Shown here: positions 26,806-35,204 of the stretch, one piece after another | Numbering within the stretch: position 1 is the first letter of the stretch | Layout: every line of letters begins with the position of its first letter | Translations under genes and position numbers: made by a program | Notes under the pieces: model-generated | The model's database searches: none | Told to the model about the DNA's origin: nothing | What the model saw: only the letters and a program-made list of their open reading frames with translations | NCBI GenBank assembly: GCA_016710265.1 | Contig: JADJJL010000006.1 | Coordinates: 124,001-188,000, forward strand | Source of the DNA: Saprospiraceae bacterium | Lineage (GTDB): Bacteria; Bacteroidota; Bacteroidia; Chitinophagales; Saprospiraceae | DNA: 64,000 nucleotides | Direction of reading: 5' to 3'

Positions 26806-27828
26806 ATGATCTTGGATCAGAATGAGTTAAGTGTATTTTCAAAATTAATCAGTTTTCCAAAGGACATTGTGATTGTGTCTCATCGGAATCCGGACGGTGA
26901 TGCCATTGGTTCCTCTTTGGCTATATCAGCCTATCTTCAAAGTTTATCTCACCGTACACATGTTATTTTTCCTAGTGAATATCCGGAAGTTTTTGAATGG
27001 ATGCCCGGGGCCAAAGACATTGTCGTTTATGATTTACAAGCTCAGCTAACTGAAGATCTGATCAAAAATACTGAATTGATCATTTGCCTTGATTTTAATT
27101 CTCTCGAAAGGATTGATAAAATGGGTCTTATGGTCGCGGCTTCGACTGCTCAAAAAATGATGATTGACCATCATTTGGATCCTGAGCCTTTTACAGATAT
27201 TCAAATATCAGTTATAGAATCAAGCTCTACAGCTGAAATTATTTATGAAATTTTAAAATCGCTTTCTCCAAATTCTGTTAAAAATCCAATTATTTTGGAT
27301 TGCCTATACACTGGAATCGTGACAGATACAGGTTCTTTTCACCACGCGACCAGTGAGAATCTTTTTAGAATCATGGCTGAAATGAAGGAAGCCGGATTAA
27401 ATGATACTTTAATTCAGGAATTGGTCCACAACAGCCTTCCGGACAAATATTTAAAACTACTTGGCCATTGCCTTTACAATAGAATGGAACTAATTTCTGA
27501 ATGGAATTTGGGCATTATCCATCTAACCAGAGAAGATTATCGACTTTTTGACATTAGAAGAGGAGATACAGAAGGGATCATTAATTATTTGATGATGCTA
27601 AAATCTGTGCGAGTCGGAATCCTCATCATGAATCAACCAAGCATCGTTAAATTAAGCATGAGGTCAAAAGGTAGTTTTTCAGTGCAAGCCATTTGTAAGG
27701 AGCATTTTAATGGTGGCGGACATCGCAATGCATCCGGTGGTTACTGGAAAAAATCTTTGGATGAAGCCATTCTCAAAATTAAGGAAGTGTTTCCCAAGTA
27801 TATAGCTCCCGTCGAAATTGAAAATTAA
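26806..27828 (+). CDS. nrnA: DHH-family bifunctional oligoribonuclease/PAP phosphatase (NrnA-like)
   Basis: About 340 residues from the Met at 26806; the ATG at 26752 lies in the ndk promoter region and adds non-homologous residues. DHH motifs: VSHRNPDGDAIGSSLAISAY (motif I), a LDFNSLERIDKM segment (motif II), MIDHHLDP (DHH motif III), and the DHHA1 signature HFNGGGHRNASGG near residue 305. These enzymes hydrolyse nanoRNA to mononucleotides and, in many bacteria, 3'-phosphoadenosine 5'-phosphate. Divergent from ndk and followed 14 bases later by the FKBP lipoprotein. Confidence 0.88.
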   Translation: MILDQNELSVFSKLISFPKDIVIVSHRNPDGDAIGSSLAISAYLQSLSHRTHVIFPSEYPEVFEWMPGAKDIVVYDLQAQLTEDLIKNTELIICLDFNSLERIDKMGLMVAASTAQKMMIDHHLDPEPFTDIQISVIESSSTAEIIYEILKSLSPNSVKNPIILDCLYTGIVTDTGSFHHATSENLFRIMAEMKEAGLNDTLIQELVHNSLPDKYLKLLGHCLYNRMELISEWNLGIIHLTREDYRLFDIRRGDTEGIINYLMMLKSVRVGILIMNQPSIVKLSMRSKGSFSVQAICKEHFNGGGHRNASGGYWKKSLDEAILKIKEVFPKYIAPVEIEN

Positions 27829-27842
27829 TTAAATCAATCATA

Positions 27843-28739
27843 ATGAAATCAAACTTTTTTCTCTTATTGTGTATGATGGCATTCTTTGTGAGCTCTTGTG
27901 GCAAAAAAGGTGGCCAAACTATATCAGGGCATGCGTACGAATACATCGAAGATGTAGAAGGAACCAATGCTGTGGAAGGTGATTATGTCTATTTTTTATT
28001 TTCAGTGAAAGTAAAAGATTCAGTCGTTTTTAATTCCATCACTCAAAATCCACCGTTCATTCGTTTTAAATTACCTAAAAGTGAAAAACCAGCGGACAAA
28101 ACCAATTCACAACCTGTCTTAGAGGTTTTGTATTTTATGTCTAAAGGTGATTCTGCGGTCGTTTATATGGAAACAGACAGTGTCGTTCGTGCACAAATCG
28201 GTATCGAAGATGCTGATAGATTAGCCTATCACGTGAGGTTGATTGATATCAAGGATGAAGCTTCTTACCAGGCTGACATGAAAGAAGAGCAAAAAATTTT
28301 GGATGAAAAATTTGAGCTAAATAAACAGAGAGTTCCTGAGATCGAAGCGATGATAAAATCCACATTAGAAGATTATAAATCAGGTAAAAACAAAGACCAA
28401 TTAATTACCACCGCAAGTGGATTGAAATACATTGTCCACACTACAGGTACAGGTGCAAAAGCTGAATCAGGAAAATCTGTTGCAGTTAATTATTACGGTT
28501 GCTTAATGGATGGAACACATTTTGACGATTCCTGGTCAAGACCTCAGGAGTTTAGTTTTATTTTGGGCAATGGACAAGTCATTCCAGGTTGGGATGAAGG
28601 AGTAGCCCTACTCAATGAAGGAACCAAAGCGACTTTCTTTATTCCTTATGCACTGGCTTATGGTGATGCAGGAAGACCTCCGGTGATCCCTGAGAAATCA
28701 GACCTTGTTTTCTATATTGAGCTAAACAAAGTAAATTAA
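27843..28739 (+). CDS. FKBP-type peptidyl-prolyl cis-trans isomerase lipoprotein
   Basis: 298 residues with signal MKSNFFLLLCMMAFFVSSC, lipid-modified at Cys19. Residues about 25-135 are a divergent FKBP-like N-terminal region (GDYVYFLFSVKVKD, MSKGDSAVVYMETDS). The C-terminal about 100 residues form a full FKBP domain: SVAVNYYGCLMDGTHFDDSW, FILGNGQVIPGWDEGVALLN, FIPYALAYGDAG and PEKSDLVFYIELNKV. It probably catalyses proline isomerisation or acts as a chaperone in the periplasm. Located between nrnA and prfB on the same strand. Confidence 0.9.
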   Translation: MKSNFFLLLCMMAFFVSSCGKKGGQTISGHAYEYIEDVEGTNAVEGDYVYFLFSVKVKDSVVFNSITQNPPFIRFKLPKSEKPADKTNSQPVLEVLYFMSKGDSAVVYMETDSVVRAQIGIEDADRLAYHVRLIDIKDEASYQADMKEEQKILDEKFELNKQRVPEIEAMIKSTLEDYKSGKNKDQLITTASGLKYIVHTTGTGAKAESGKSVAVNYYGCLMDGTHFDDSWSRPQEFSFILGNGQVIPGWDEGVALLNEGTKATFFIPYALAYGDAGRPPVIPEKSDLVFYIELNKVN

Positions 28740-28775
28740 TTATACTTTTTATTTACCTGTTAAAATCACCATTCA

Positions 28776-29881
28776 ATGACATTGGATCAGTTGAAAGAGC
28801 TTAAAGCGCGGCTCGGTGAGTTGAGGAGGTTTCTTTGACATCGATCAGAAGCTTTTAGAACTCGAAGAAAAAGAACAATTGACGCTGGATCCGGACTTTT
28901 GGTCCAACGGCCATAAAGCAGAAGGGATCATGAAGGAAATTAAATCCCACAAAAGATGGGTGTCTTCCTTTATGAAAACTCAATCTGCGGTGGATGATCT
29001 GGATGTCCTTGTTGAATTTTTTATCGGCCGGGGAAACCACGGAAGAAGAAGTAAATCAAAAATACAGTGAATGTCTTCAACTGGTTGAAGACCTGGAATT
29101 TTATTCTACCCTCAATAAACCTGAAGATGAACTCAGTTGTCTGGTTGAAATTAATTCCGGGGCAGGTGGAACTGAAGCCTGCGACTGGTCCGCCATGTTG
29201 ATGCGGATGTATCAAATGTGGGCTGACAGAGAAGGATACAAAGTATCTATTGTCAATCAGCAAGATGGTGAGGTAGCAGGAATTAAAACCGCCGAACTAG
29301 AAATCCAGGGTGACTATGTTTATGGAATGCTCAAAGGAGAAAATGGAGTACATCGATTGGTGCGCGTTAGTCCGTTTAATGCGCAGGGAAAAAGAATGAC
29401 TTCATTTTCTTCTGTCTTTGTTCATCCCTTGGTAGATGACCGCATTGAGGTAAATATAAATCCTGCAGACTTGGAATGGGACACCTTTCGTTCCAGTGGA
29501 GCAGGAGGGCAACACGTCAACAAAACTGAATCTGCGGTGCGTGTTAGGCATTTACCCAGTGGACTTGTGGTAGAATGCCAACAAGAGAGATCACAGCATC
29601 AGAACAGAGACAAAGCTTTACAAATGCTCAAATCCAGATTGTACGAAAGGGAATTGCAGAGACAGTTTGAAGAAAAGGAAAAATTGGAATCCACCAAAAT
29701 GAAAAATGAATGGGGTTCTCAAATTAGATCTTACGTCCTGGATGACAGACGTGTAAAAGACCACAGAACCGGTTATCAAACAGGTAATACTGATGCAGTG
29801 CTCAACGGCCAGCTCAATGAATTTTTAAAGGCTTTTTTAATGCATAAGACGGTGGGATTACCTGAGGATGACGGGGTTTAA
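28776..29881 (+). CDS. prfB: Peptide chain release factor 2, with programmed +1 frameshift and a second suspected indel
   Basis: Recognises UGA and UAA and releases the peptide. The zero frame starts at ATG 28776 and reaches an in-frame TGA at 28836-28838; a +1 shift at CTT-TGA-C continues as DIDQKLLELEEKEQLTLDPD. The body shows ETTEEEVNQKYSE, GAGGTEACDWSAMLMRMY, and the GGQ motif in SSGAGGQHVNKTESAVRVRH. A second break lies at a T6 run, 29017-29022; deleting one T gives VLVEFLSAGETTEEEV, so this is probably an assembly error in an essential gene. With both corrections the product is 367 residues, standard. In E. coli the programmed shift makes RF2 autoregulate; the same is expected here. Confidence 0.93.
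28824..28839 (+). promoter_or_regulatory. Programmed +1 frameshift site of prfB
   Basis: AGGAGG (28824-28829) acts as an internal Shine-Dalgarno, three bases before the slippery CTT (28833-28835), followed by TGA (28836-28838) and C. Spacing and bases match the classical RF2 element (SD, CUU UGA C). The TGA is in frame with the ATG at 28776, codon 21. Confidence 0.95.
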
Positions 29882-29920
29882 TTTTAATCGTTTTAAAATT
29901 GGAATATTTTTTACACTTAT

Positions 29921-31642
29921 TTATCGTCGTGTGTACCAATGATTCATTCTGAGTAATAATGGCCATATATACTTGTCTGCCCAGCGCTGACGCTCTTCAG
30001 TAGAAGCGACTGGACGGCGAGGACGTCTTTGGAAAGGTTCGACATAAACTTCTTTTGAAAAAAATCTATACATGTCAGTTCCAATGTCTTCGGCTCGAAT
30101 GGTGTCACCTTGTGCTAGATAAGCATCTGCTTTAGTGATCAATTGAATAATTTCCTCTTCGGTGATTTGTCGAAAAATTTCTTCTGGATGGCAGATACGG
30201 TCCCAATTTGGATGCGGTGGATCTGTGATTAGTTGAATAAAATATGGAAAACCAAGTCTTCCGAGACGAATCATTAAATGACTTGCTTCACTTCGTTTAT
30301 TTATAGAGATCAATTGTGGGGTATCCAACCGGCCAAACTCCATGAGTGTGTCGATAAAACGTGCCACCACATCTTGCTCAGTGCTGTCAGGAATAAATGC
30401 ACCATAAGCGCACATATCTCCCAGAATCTGACAGACCTTGTGGAGATGAACTTGTGTAGTATTGTGTTTGAATCCGTAAACTTTATTTGTATCACCCGGA
30501 TAAGTCGCAAAGAAGGATAAGGTGTCCAATAATTGAATCAGCTCTGTATTGGTAAAAGTATCAAATCGCATGCCGTCGTCTGTACTTGACCCACGGTACA
30601 TATATAACTTATTTTCTGGCTCCCATAAGGTTGTATCTGCAGCTACCAAATATTCTTTTTTCTCTTCGGCACTCAATGAATCAAAAATGATCACTTTAAT
30701 ATTTGCATTTGCAGCAAATTGCATATTCTCATCAGATTTAAATTGTTCAAGTATATCCATGACCTCGGGAGCAGCACCACCTTCATATCCCAATTGGATC
30801 AGGCTGTCCACCAGGTAGGCATTATTTTGAATGATCTTTTTTCTTTCGACTTCTGAAGAGTCAACCACCGGAAAATAAGTATCAGGTTGGTAAAGGGGCT
30901 GAATTCTGGTCTTTTGAATATAATCTATGTCCCTATTAATATCCCAAGGTTTAGGGTTTAAAGAGTTGAATCTTTCCACCTCCAATTGTATAACTGAATC
31001 ACCTGGCCTAGGAGGGTCAGTTTGCGATAAAGCATAAATAAATCTTATGTGGATATTTGAATCTAATAAGATTGTATTTTTATATTCCTGCCATAGACTG
31101 ATTGTGTTTAAAGGTTTTGATAAGTCAGGTTGTCTATAATCGTTAAGAAAAAATCTTAATTCAATAGAATCTAAATAAGAAATATATGAGTTTAATTGAT
31201 TCATATTAAAATCCCTAATAAAGTTTTTCCACAAGGATACAGATTGGTCTTTAACATAGGCCTTGAAAAGGTTAAATGAATCCATTCCAATAAATTTAAA
31301 ATATCGCTTATAAGTGTTATATTTACTTTTGAAAGGCATGGATCCATGTGTTCCATGAAAGGTTAGAATAACCCGAGGATCTTTGTGATTATTAATAAAG
31401 TCCCAATTAGTTTCAATATAATTGATCAGCTGACTATCCTGAGTAAAAAATAATTTTTCTAATTTGGTCGATGCTTTATACCAAGCTTCATCAAGCTCAT
31501 GTTTATTATTATATAGCATATAATTTCCCTTTACTTTGAGCTGTTCTATAATATCTATGATAGAGTCTCTTTGATTACCCTGACAGAATAAAAAATTTGT
31601 AAAATTAAATAGAACTAAAGTAATATAAATGTATCTTTTCAT
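29921..31642 (-). CDS. Hypothetical secreted protein
   Basis: 573 residues with a signal peptide (MKRYIYITLVLFNFTNFLFC, then Q). Composition is Asp/Tyr/Trp-rich and mostly alpha-helical. No T9SS sorting domain is visible; the end is Trp/Arg-rich (RWADKYIWPLLLRMNHWY). A region near residues 340-365 (LYMYRGSSTDDGMRFDTF) and a Pro/Arg patch near the C-terminus (PFQRRPRRPVAST) are the only notable features. I do not recognise a family. The gene converges with prfB, 39 bases apart, and has a small decayed frame at its 5' side. Confidence 0.6.
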   Translation of the reverse strand: MKRYIYITLVLFNFTNFLFCQGNQRDSIIDIIEQLKVKGNYMLYNNKHELDEAWYKASTKLEKLFFTQDSQLINYIETNWDFINNHKDPRVILTFHGTHGSMPFKSKYNTYKRYFKFIGMDSFNLFKAYVKDQSVSLWKNFIRDFNMNQLNSYISYLDSIELRFFLNDYRQPDLSKPLNTISLWQEYKNTILLDSNIHIRFIYALSQTDPPRPGDSVIQLEVERFNSLNPKPWDINRDIDYIQKTRIQPLYQPDTYFPVVDSSEVERKKIIQNNAYLVDSLIQLGYEGGAAPEVMDILEQFKSDENMQFAANANIKVIIFDSLSAEEKKEYLVAADTTLWEPENKLYMYRGSSTDDGMRFDTFTNTELIQLLDTLSFFATYPGDTNKVYGFKHNTTQVHLHKVCQILGDMCAYGAFIPDSTEQDVVARFIDTLMEFGRLDTPQLISINKRSEASHLMIRLGRLGFPYFIQLITDPPHPNWDRICHPEEIFRQITEEEIIQLITKADAYLAQGDTIRAEDIGTDMYRFFSKEVYVEPFQRRPRRPVASTEERQRWADKYIWPLLLRMNHWYTRR

Positions 31643-31838
31643 AATTTATTATTTTGTTTTTACCTTGAATAATATTTTGATGGTCATAAAACCAATCATA
31701 TTTGTGTATATTAAAATTATCCATCAAGGTTTTTTCTTCGGAATTCATTCCATCCCATTCTTCAAAACGAATTCCTTCACTTGCAAGATTTTGACCTTTT
31801 AACCAATTGATAATATGATAACGTTTTGATTTAAATTT
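31605..31838 (-). other. Short open stretch, possible gene remnant
   Basis: An open frame without an early ATG reads RYHIINWLKGQNLASEGIRF then EEWDGMNSEEKTLMDNF and ends at 31605 inside the start of the 573-residue gene. The first Met is at 31748. The composition looks protein-like, so it may be the 3' end of a lost gene; a small protein of about 47 residues is also possible. The rest of the 31643-31908 gap shows nothing else. Confidence 0.25.
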
Positions 31839-31908
31839 TTAGTTGGCTAAATAATACATTTTTAAATATAATTCTTCCAACCTTCCGCTTGAAATGTAAT
31901 TGTAAGAA

Positions 31909-33018
31909 TTAGATCTTTTTAAGCATCTCTTCCGCAGTAAGATGGTAAGAATGCTCATTGTAAAGACTGCTGTGCAAAGATTGGTAGCCTTCCAGTATTT
32001 TGTTTTTATGTTCTGGTTCCATCAATTTTTCCAATTCCAATCTTAGGTTATTGGCATTCATGCTGTCCTGAATTAACTCGGTGACCAATGGACGATCCAA
32101 AATCAAATTGACCAGTGAAATGTATTTGATTTTAATGAGATTTTTAGCAATCATATAAGACAATGGATTGCCTTTATAACATACAATCTGCGGTACTCCA
32201 AACAATCCTGTTTCTAAGGTTGCCGTACCAGAAGTGACGAGGGCAAAATCTGCTATCGATAAGATCTGATAAGTTGAATCGTAATAAATTTCTACTTGGC
32301 TTGGACGTTCTCCAAGAATGCTCTGATATAAATCCTGATGTTGCTGCATACCTGCCAACATAATTTTTACATCTTTCAGATCTTTGATCGATTCTAAAAA
32401 TACCGGGAGCATGGTTTTAATTTCTTGTACTCTGCTACCGGGCAATAAGGCTATAATGGCTTGATGGGCAGTTTGTTTGTATTCTTTAAAAAAAGAATTT
32501 GTTTCAAATTTTTTAATGCTATTGGCCAATGGATGTCCGTAATAACTTGCGTTAACACCTCTTTCTTCAAAATAATTTTCTTCAAAAGGGAGGATGACAA
32601 ACAATTTGTCCACATATTTTTTGATGATTTCAATTCGCTTTTCTTTCCAGGCCCAAATTTGTGGAGCGATGTAATAAAACACTTTGTAGCCTTTTAGATG
32701 GGCCCATTTAGCCATGCGCAAATTAAATCCGGGATAATCCAATAAGATGACCGCATCCGGTTCAAATGTTTGAATACTTTCTTTAGTGATCTTAAACAAA
32801 CGGAGGATGTAAGGCAAATTTTTAATGACTTCCACGAAACCCATAAAACTGGCTTTGCTGTAATGCACATCCAGTTGATGGCCTTCTTTTGCCATTAAAT
32901 CTCCTCCCCATCCGCGTGTTTCGATCTCAGGATTTAGATTCTTTAGTGCGTGAAGCAACTGACTTCCATGTAAATCGCCGGATGCTTCCGCCGCAATGAT
33001 ATAAAGTTTTAATTTCAA
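31909..33018 (-). CDS. lpxB: Lipid-A-disaccharide synthase
   Basis: Inner-membrane-associated GT19 glycosyltransferase that joins UDP-2,3-diacylglucosamine and lipid X, an early step of lipid A synthesis. 369 residues. Motifs include YIIAAEASGDLHGSQLLHAL at the N-terminus, LDYPGFNLRMAKWAH, YYIAPQIWAWKEKRIE, LPFEENYFEE, LPGSRVQEIKTMLPVFL and SGTATLETGLFGVPQIVCYK. These are the standard LpxB blocks in the standard order. The start overlaps the stop of the small membrane protein upstream by four bases (ATGA type), so surE, the small protein and lpxB form one operon. Confidence 0.95.
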   Translation of the reverse strand: MKLKLYIIAAEASGDLHGSQLLHALKNLNPEIETRGWGGDLMAKEGHQLDVHYSKASFMGFVEVIKNLPYILRLFKITKESIQTFEPDAVILLDYPGFNLRMAKWAHLKGYKVFYYIAPQIWAWKEKRIEIIKKYVDKLFVILPFEENYFEERGVNASYYGHPLANSIKKFETNSFFKEYKQTAHQAIIALLPGSRVQEIKTMLPVFLESIKDLKDVKIMLAGMQQHQDLYQSILGERPSQVEIYYDSTYQILSIADFALVTSGTATLETGLFGVPQIVCYKGNPLSYMIAKNLIKIKYISLVNLILDRPLVTELIQDSMNANNLRLELEKLMEPEHKNKILEGYQSLHSSLYNEHSYHLTAEEMLKKI

Positions 33019-33341
33019 GACAAACCCAATAATTCATAACCAAACAAATAAAACCAAATTCCGGAGTAAATTAAAGTAGGAAAAACCATACCTCGCATGG
33101 CATCATCCCAATGTTTTTTATAAAATATTTGCATGGGGATGACATTGCACAGCAATGCAATCAAAGCCAAGGTACGTGTTCTTAATCCGTAGACTAAACC
33201 ATTCTCTGCGCCCATGTCGCTGTTTGCAAGGGCATCTGATATGCTCAATAATAGGGCATACAACACAAAAGGCACAATGGTTCCAACCAAAACACCAATC
33301 CATAGTTTGTCGTAAGCATGTTTAATTCCCAATCGGTTCAT
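33015..33341 (-). CDS. Small inner-membrane protein between surE and lpxB
   Basis: 108 residues with three hydrophobic helices (about 14-36, 53-70 and 85-104) and no catalytic motif. The position between surE and lpxB with overlaps on both sides (20 bases with surE, 4 with lpxB) makes it a real gene with coupled translation. I do not recognise a family; a role in envelope or lipid A metabolism would be guesswork. Confidence 0.7.
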   Translation of the reverse strand: MNRLGIKHAYDKLWIGVLVGTIVPFVLYALLLSISDALANSDMGAENGLVYGLRTRTLALIALLCNVIPMQIFYKKHWDDAMRGMVFPTLIYSGIWFYLFGYELLGLS

Positions 33342-34113
33342 GTTGGTTTATTTGAAGATGTGAATTTTGTGAAATGGCATGGTGCACGGTCAAATCATGT
33401 CCTGAAGGTACAATGCTGATGTAACCGTTTTCCAAAGCCCACAAGTCGGTGTCATCTCCCGGATCGTCACAATAAAATTCACCAGTCAACCAGTAATAGG
33501 TTTCATTTCTAGGATCTTTGCCCTCTTTAAATTCTTCGACCCAATGGCCTTTTGCCTGACGGCAAACCATTAATCCCTTAATTTCATCTCTTTTTAATTT
33601 GGGTATATTGACATTCAAGAGATTACAAGATTTAATTCCATTCTGAAGAACAGATTCAATCAATTGATCCAAAAAAGGTTCCGCTTGCCAAAAATCTGCA
33701 TCAAACGAATAATCTAACAGAGAAAATCCTATGCTCGGTACATGTTCCAAACTAGCCTCCATCGCTGCTGACATGGTCCCTGAATAAATGATGTTAATCG
33801 ATGCATTGGATCCATGATTGATACCAGACAAACAAAGGTCGAGGGTCCTCTCTTTGAGCAAGACATTTTTGGCCAATTTAACACAATCTACAGGAGTTCC
33901 GCTGCATTCATATGATTCTACTCCTTCAAAATGATTTAATTTATGGAGTCGCAAAGGCTGATTCATAGTGATGGCATGCCCCATACCAGATTGAGGAGTA
34001 TTGGGCGCGACGACCACCACTTCTCCATGTTTTTTTGCAATATTGACCAAAGCTTTTAATCCAGGTGCAAAAATGCCGTCATCGTTGGTTACTAAAATTA
34101 ATTTTCTATCCAT
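33322..34113 (-). CDS. surE: 5'/3'-nucleotidase SurE
   Basis: Metal-dependent nucleoside monophosphate phosphatase, 263 residues. The N-terminal motif ILVTNDDGIFAPGLKAL (metal-binding Asp-Asp pair, residues 6-22) is diagnostic, followed by VVVVAPNTPQSGMGHAITMN, CSGTPVDCVKLA and LSGINHGSNASINIIYSGT. The C-terminal end continues past the family core with histidine-rich sequence. Often a stationary-phase survival gene. A -7 box is at 34136-34143, and holA is divergent. Confidence 0.93.
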   Translation of the reverse strand: MDRKLILVTNDDGIFAPGLKALVNIAKKHGEVVVVAPNTPQSGMGHAITMNQPLRLHKLNHFEGVESYECSGTPVDCVKLAKNVLLKERTLDLCLSGINHGSNASINIIYSGTMSAAMEASLEHVPSIGFSLLDYSFDADFWQAEPFLDQLIESVLQNGIKSCNLLNVNIPKLKRDEIKGLMVCRQAKGHWVEEFKEGKDPRNETYYWLTGEFYCDDPGDDTDLWALENGYISIVPSGHDLTVHHAISQNSHLQINQHEPIGN

Positions 34114-34135
34114 GGTTCTTCTTAAAATCGGATCT

Positions 34136-34143
34136 CAAAGATA
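34136..34143 (-). promoter_or_regulatory. Candidate -7 box for surE-lpxB operon
   Basis: TATCTTTG on the minus strand matches TAnnTTTG, 22 bases upstream of the surE ATG at 34113. It is in the 73-base divergent gap shared with holA. Confidence 0.4.
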
Positions 34144-34186
34144 GTATCTGTTTTGTACTTTTACGGATTCATCTCGGAATTGTACT

Positions 34187-35190
34187 ATGGAATTTAATAA
34201 ACTCTTAAAAGACTGGCAGGCGGGGAAAATGGGCCATGCATATTTGTTAGCAGGGGAGGAACCCTTTTTTATTGAAAAATTATTGGATCTTGCAGAAAGT
34301 AAGACGATACCTGAGTCAGAGCGTGATTTTAATCAATTGGTCTTGTATGGCAAAGACGTTAATGCCAAATATGTCGTTGAAACCTGTCGCCAATATCCTT
34401 TATGGGTGCTAGAAAATTAGTCATTGTTAAAGAGGCTCAAGACATCAAGGACTGGGAGATATTAGACCATTACCTAAAAAATCCGGTGCCCACCAGCATC
34501 TTAATTTTGGCATTTAAAAACAAAAAACCGGATGGACGATCCGCATGGGTGAAGACCATGAAAGACAAGCACGTTTATTTTGAGTCAAAACCATTGTATG
34601 ACCATCAGCTTCCAGCCTTTATTTCTGAACTTGCCACAGAATCAGGCCTAAAGTTTGATCCTGAAGCCGTCGCACTCATGGCTGAATTTGTAGGTAATGA
34701 TTTATCCCATTTGCAAAATGAGATGGATAAAATTAAAATTAATTTTGACAAATCCGTCAGCATCACCAAAGAAATCATATCAGAACTGATTGGGGTGAGC
34801 AAGGAATACAATGTTTTTGAACTTTGTAAAGCATTTTCCAAAAAAGACAGATATAAAACGACTCACATTGCTCAAAACTTGGGTCTCCATATTAAATCCA
34901 ATCCTTTGGTATTAAGCATAGGCTCCATGTACAATCATTTTAATAAAATTTGGGCCACTAAAATTTATTCCAATAAATCAGATCAGGAACTGATGTCCAT
35001 GCTTAAAATTCCATTTATTGGTTTTGTGAAAGAGTTTAGAGAAGCATCCAATTATTACAATTCCAACGAGCTTGAAAAAATATTCCACTTACTAAAAGTT
35101 TATGATTTAAAATCCAAGGGACTTGATTCCGGAAATACAAATCAGGAAAATTTGTTATTGGAATTGGTCATTTCTATTCATCAAAACTAA
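34187..35190 (+). CDS. holA: DNA polymerase III subunit delta (split by one base)
   Basis: Clamp-loader subunit that opens the beta sliding clamp. The first 77 residues (MEFNKLLKDWQAGKMGHAYL, LAGEEPFFIEKLLDLAE) are the start of the AAA-like domain. The frame then changes near 34399-34402, where the expected Arg-x-Tyr-Pro-x-Met segment reads QYPL and then MGARKLVIVKEAQDI. Restoring one base joins the parts into about 334 residues, the right size for delta. Typical features follow: NPVPTSILILAFKNKKPDGR, LAEFVGNDLSHLQNEMDKI-type segment, FELCKAFSKKD and LVLSIGSMYNHFNKIW. Essential, so an assembly error is the likely cause. Uncorrected pieces: 34187-34420 and 34402-35190. Confidence 0.85.
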
Positions 35191-35204
35191 GCATCATCAC
35201 ACCA

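Noticed and set aside
28879..29070. A separate small gene before prfB
   Set aside because: It is the second segment of prfB between the programmed frameshift and the suspected indel.
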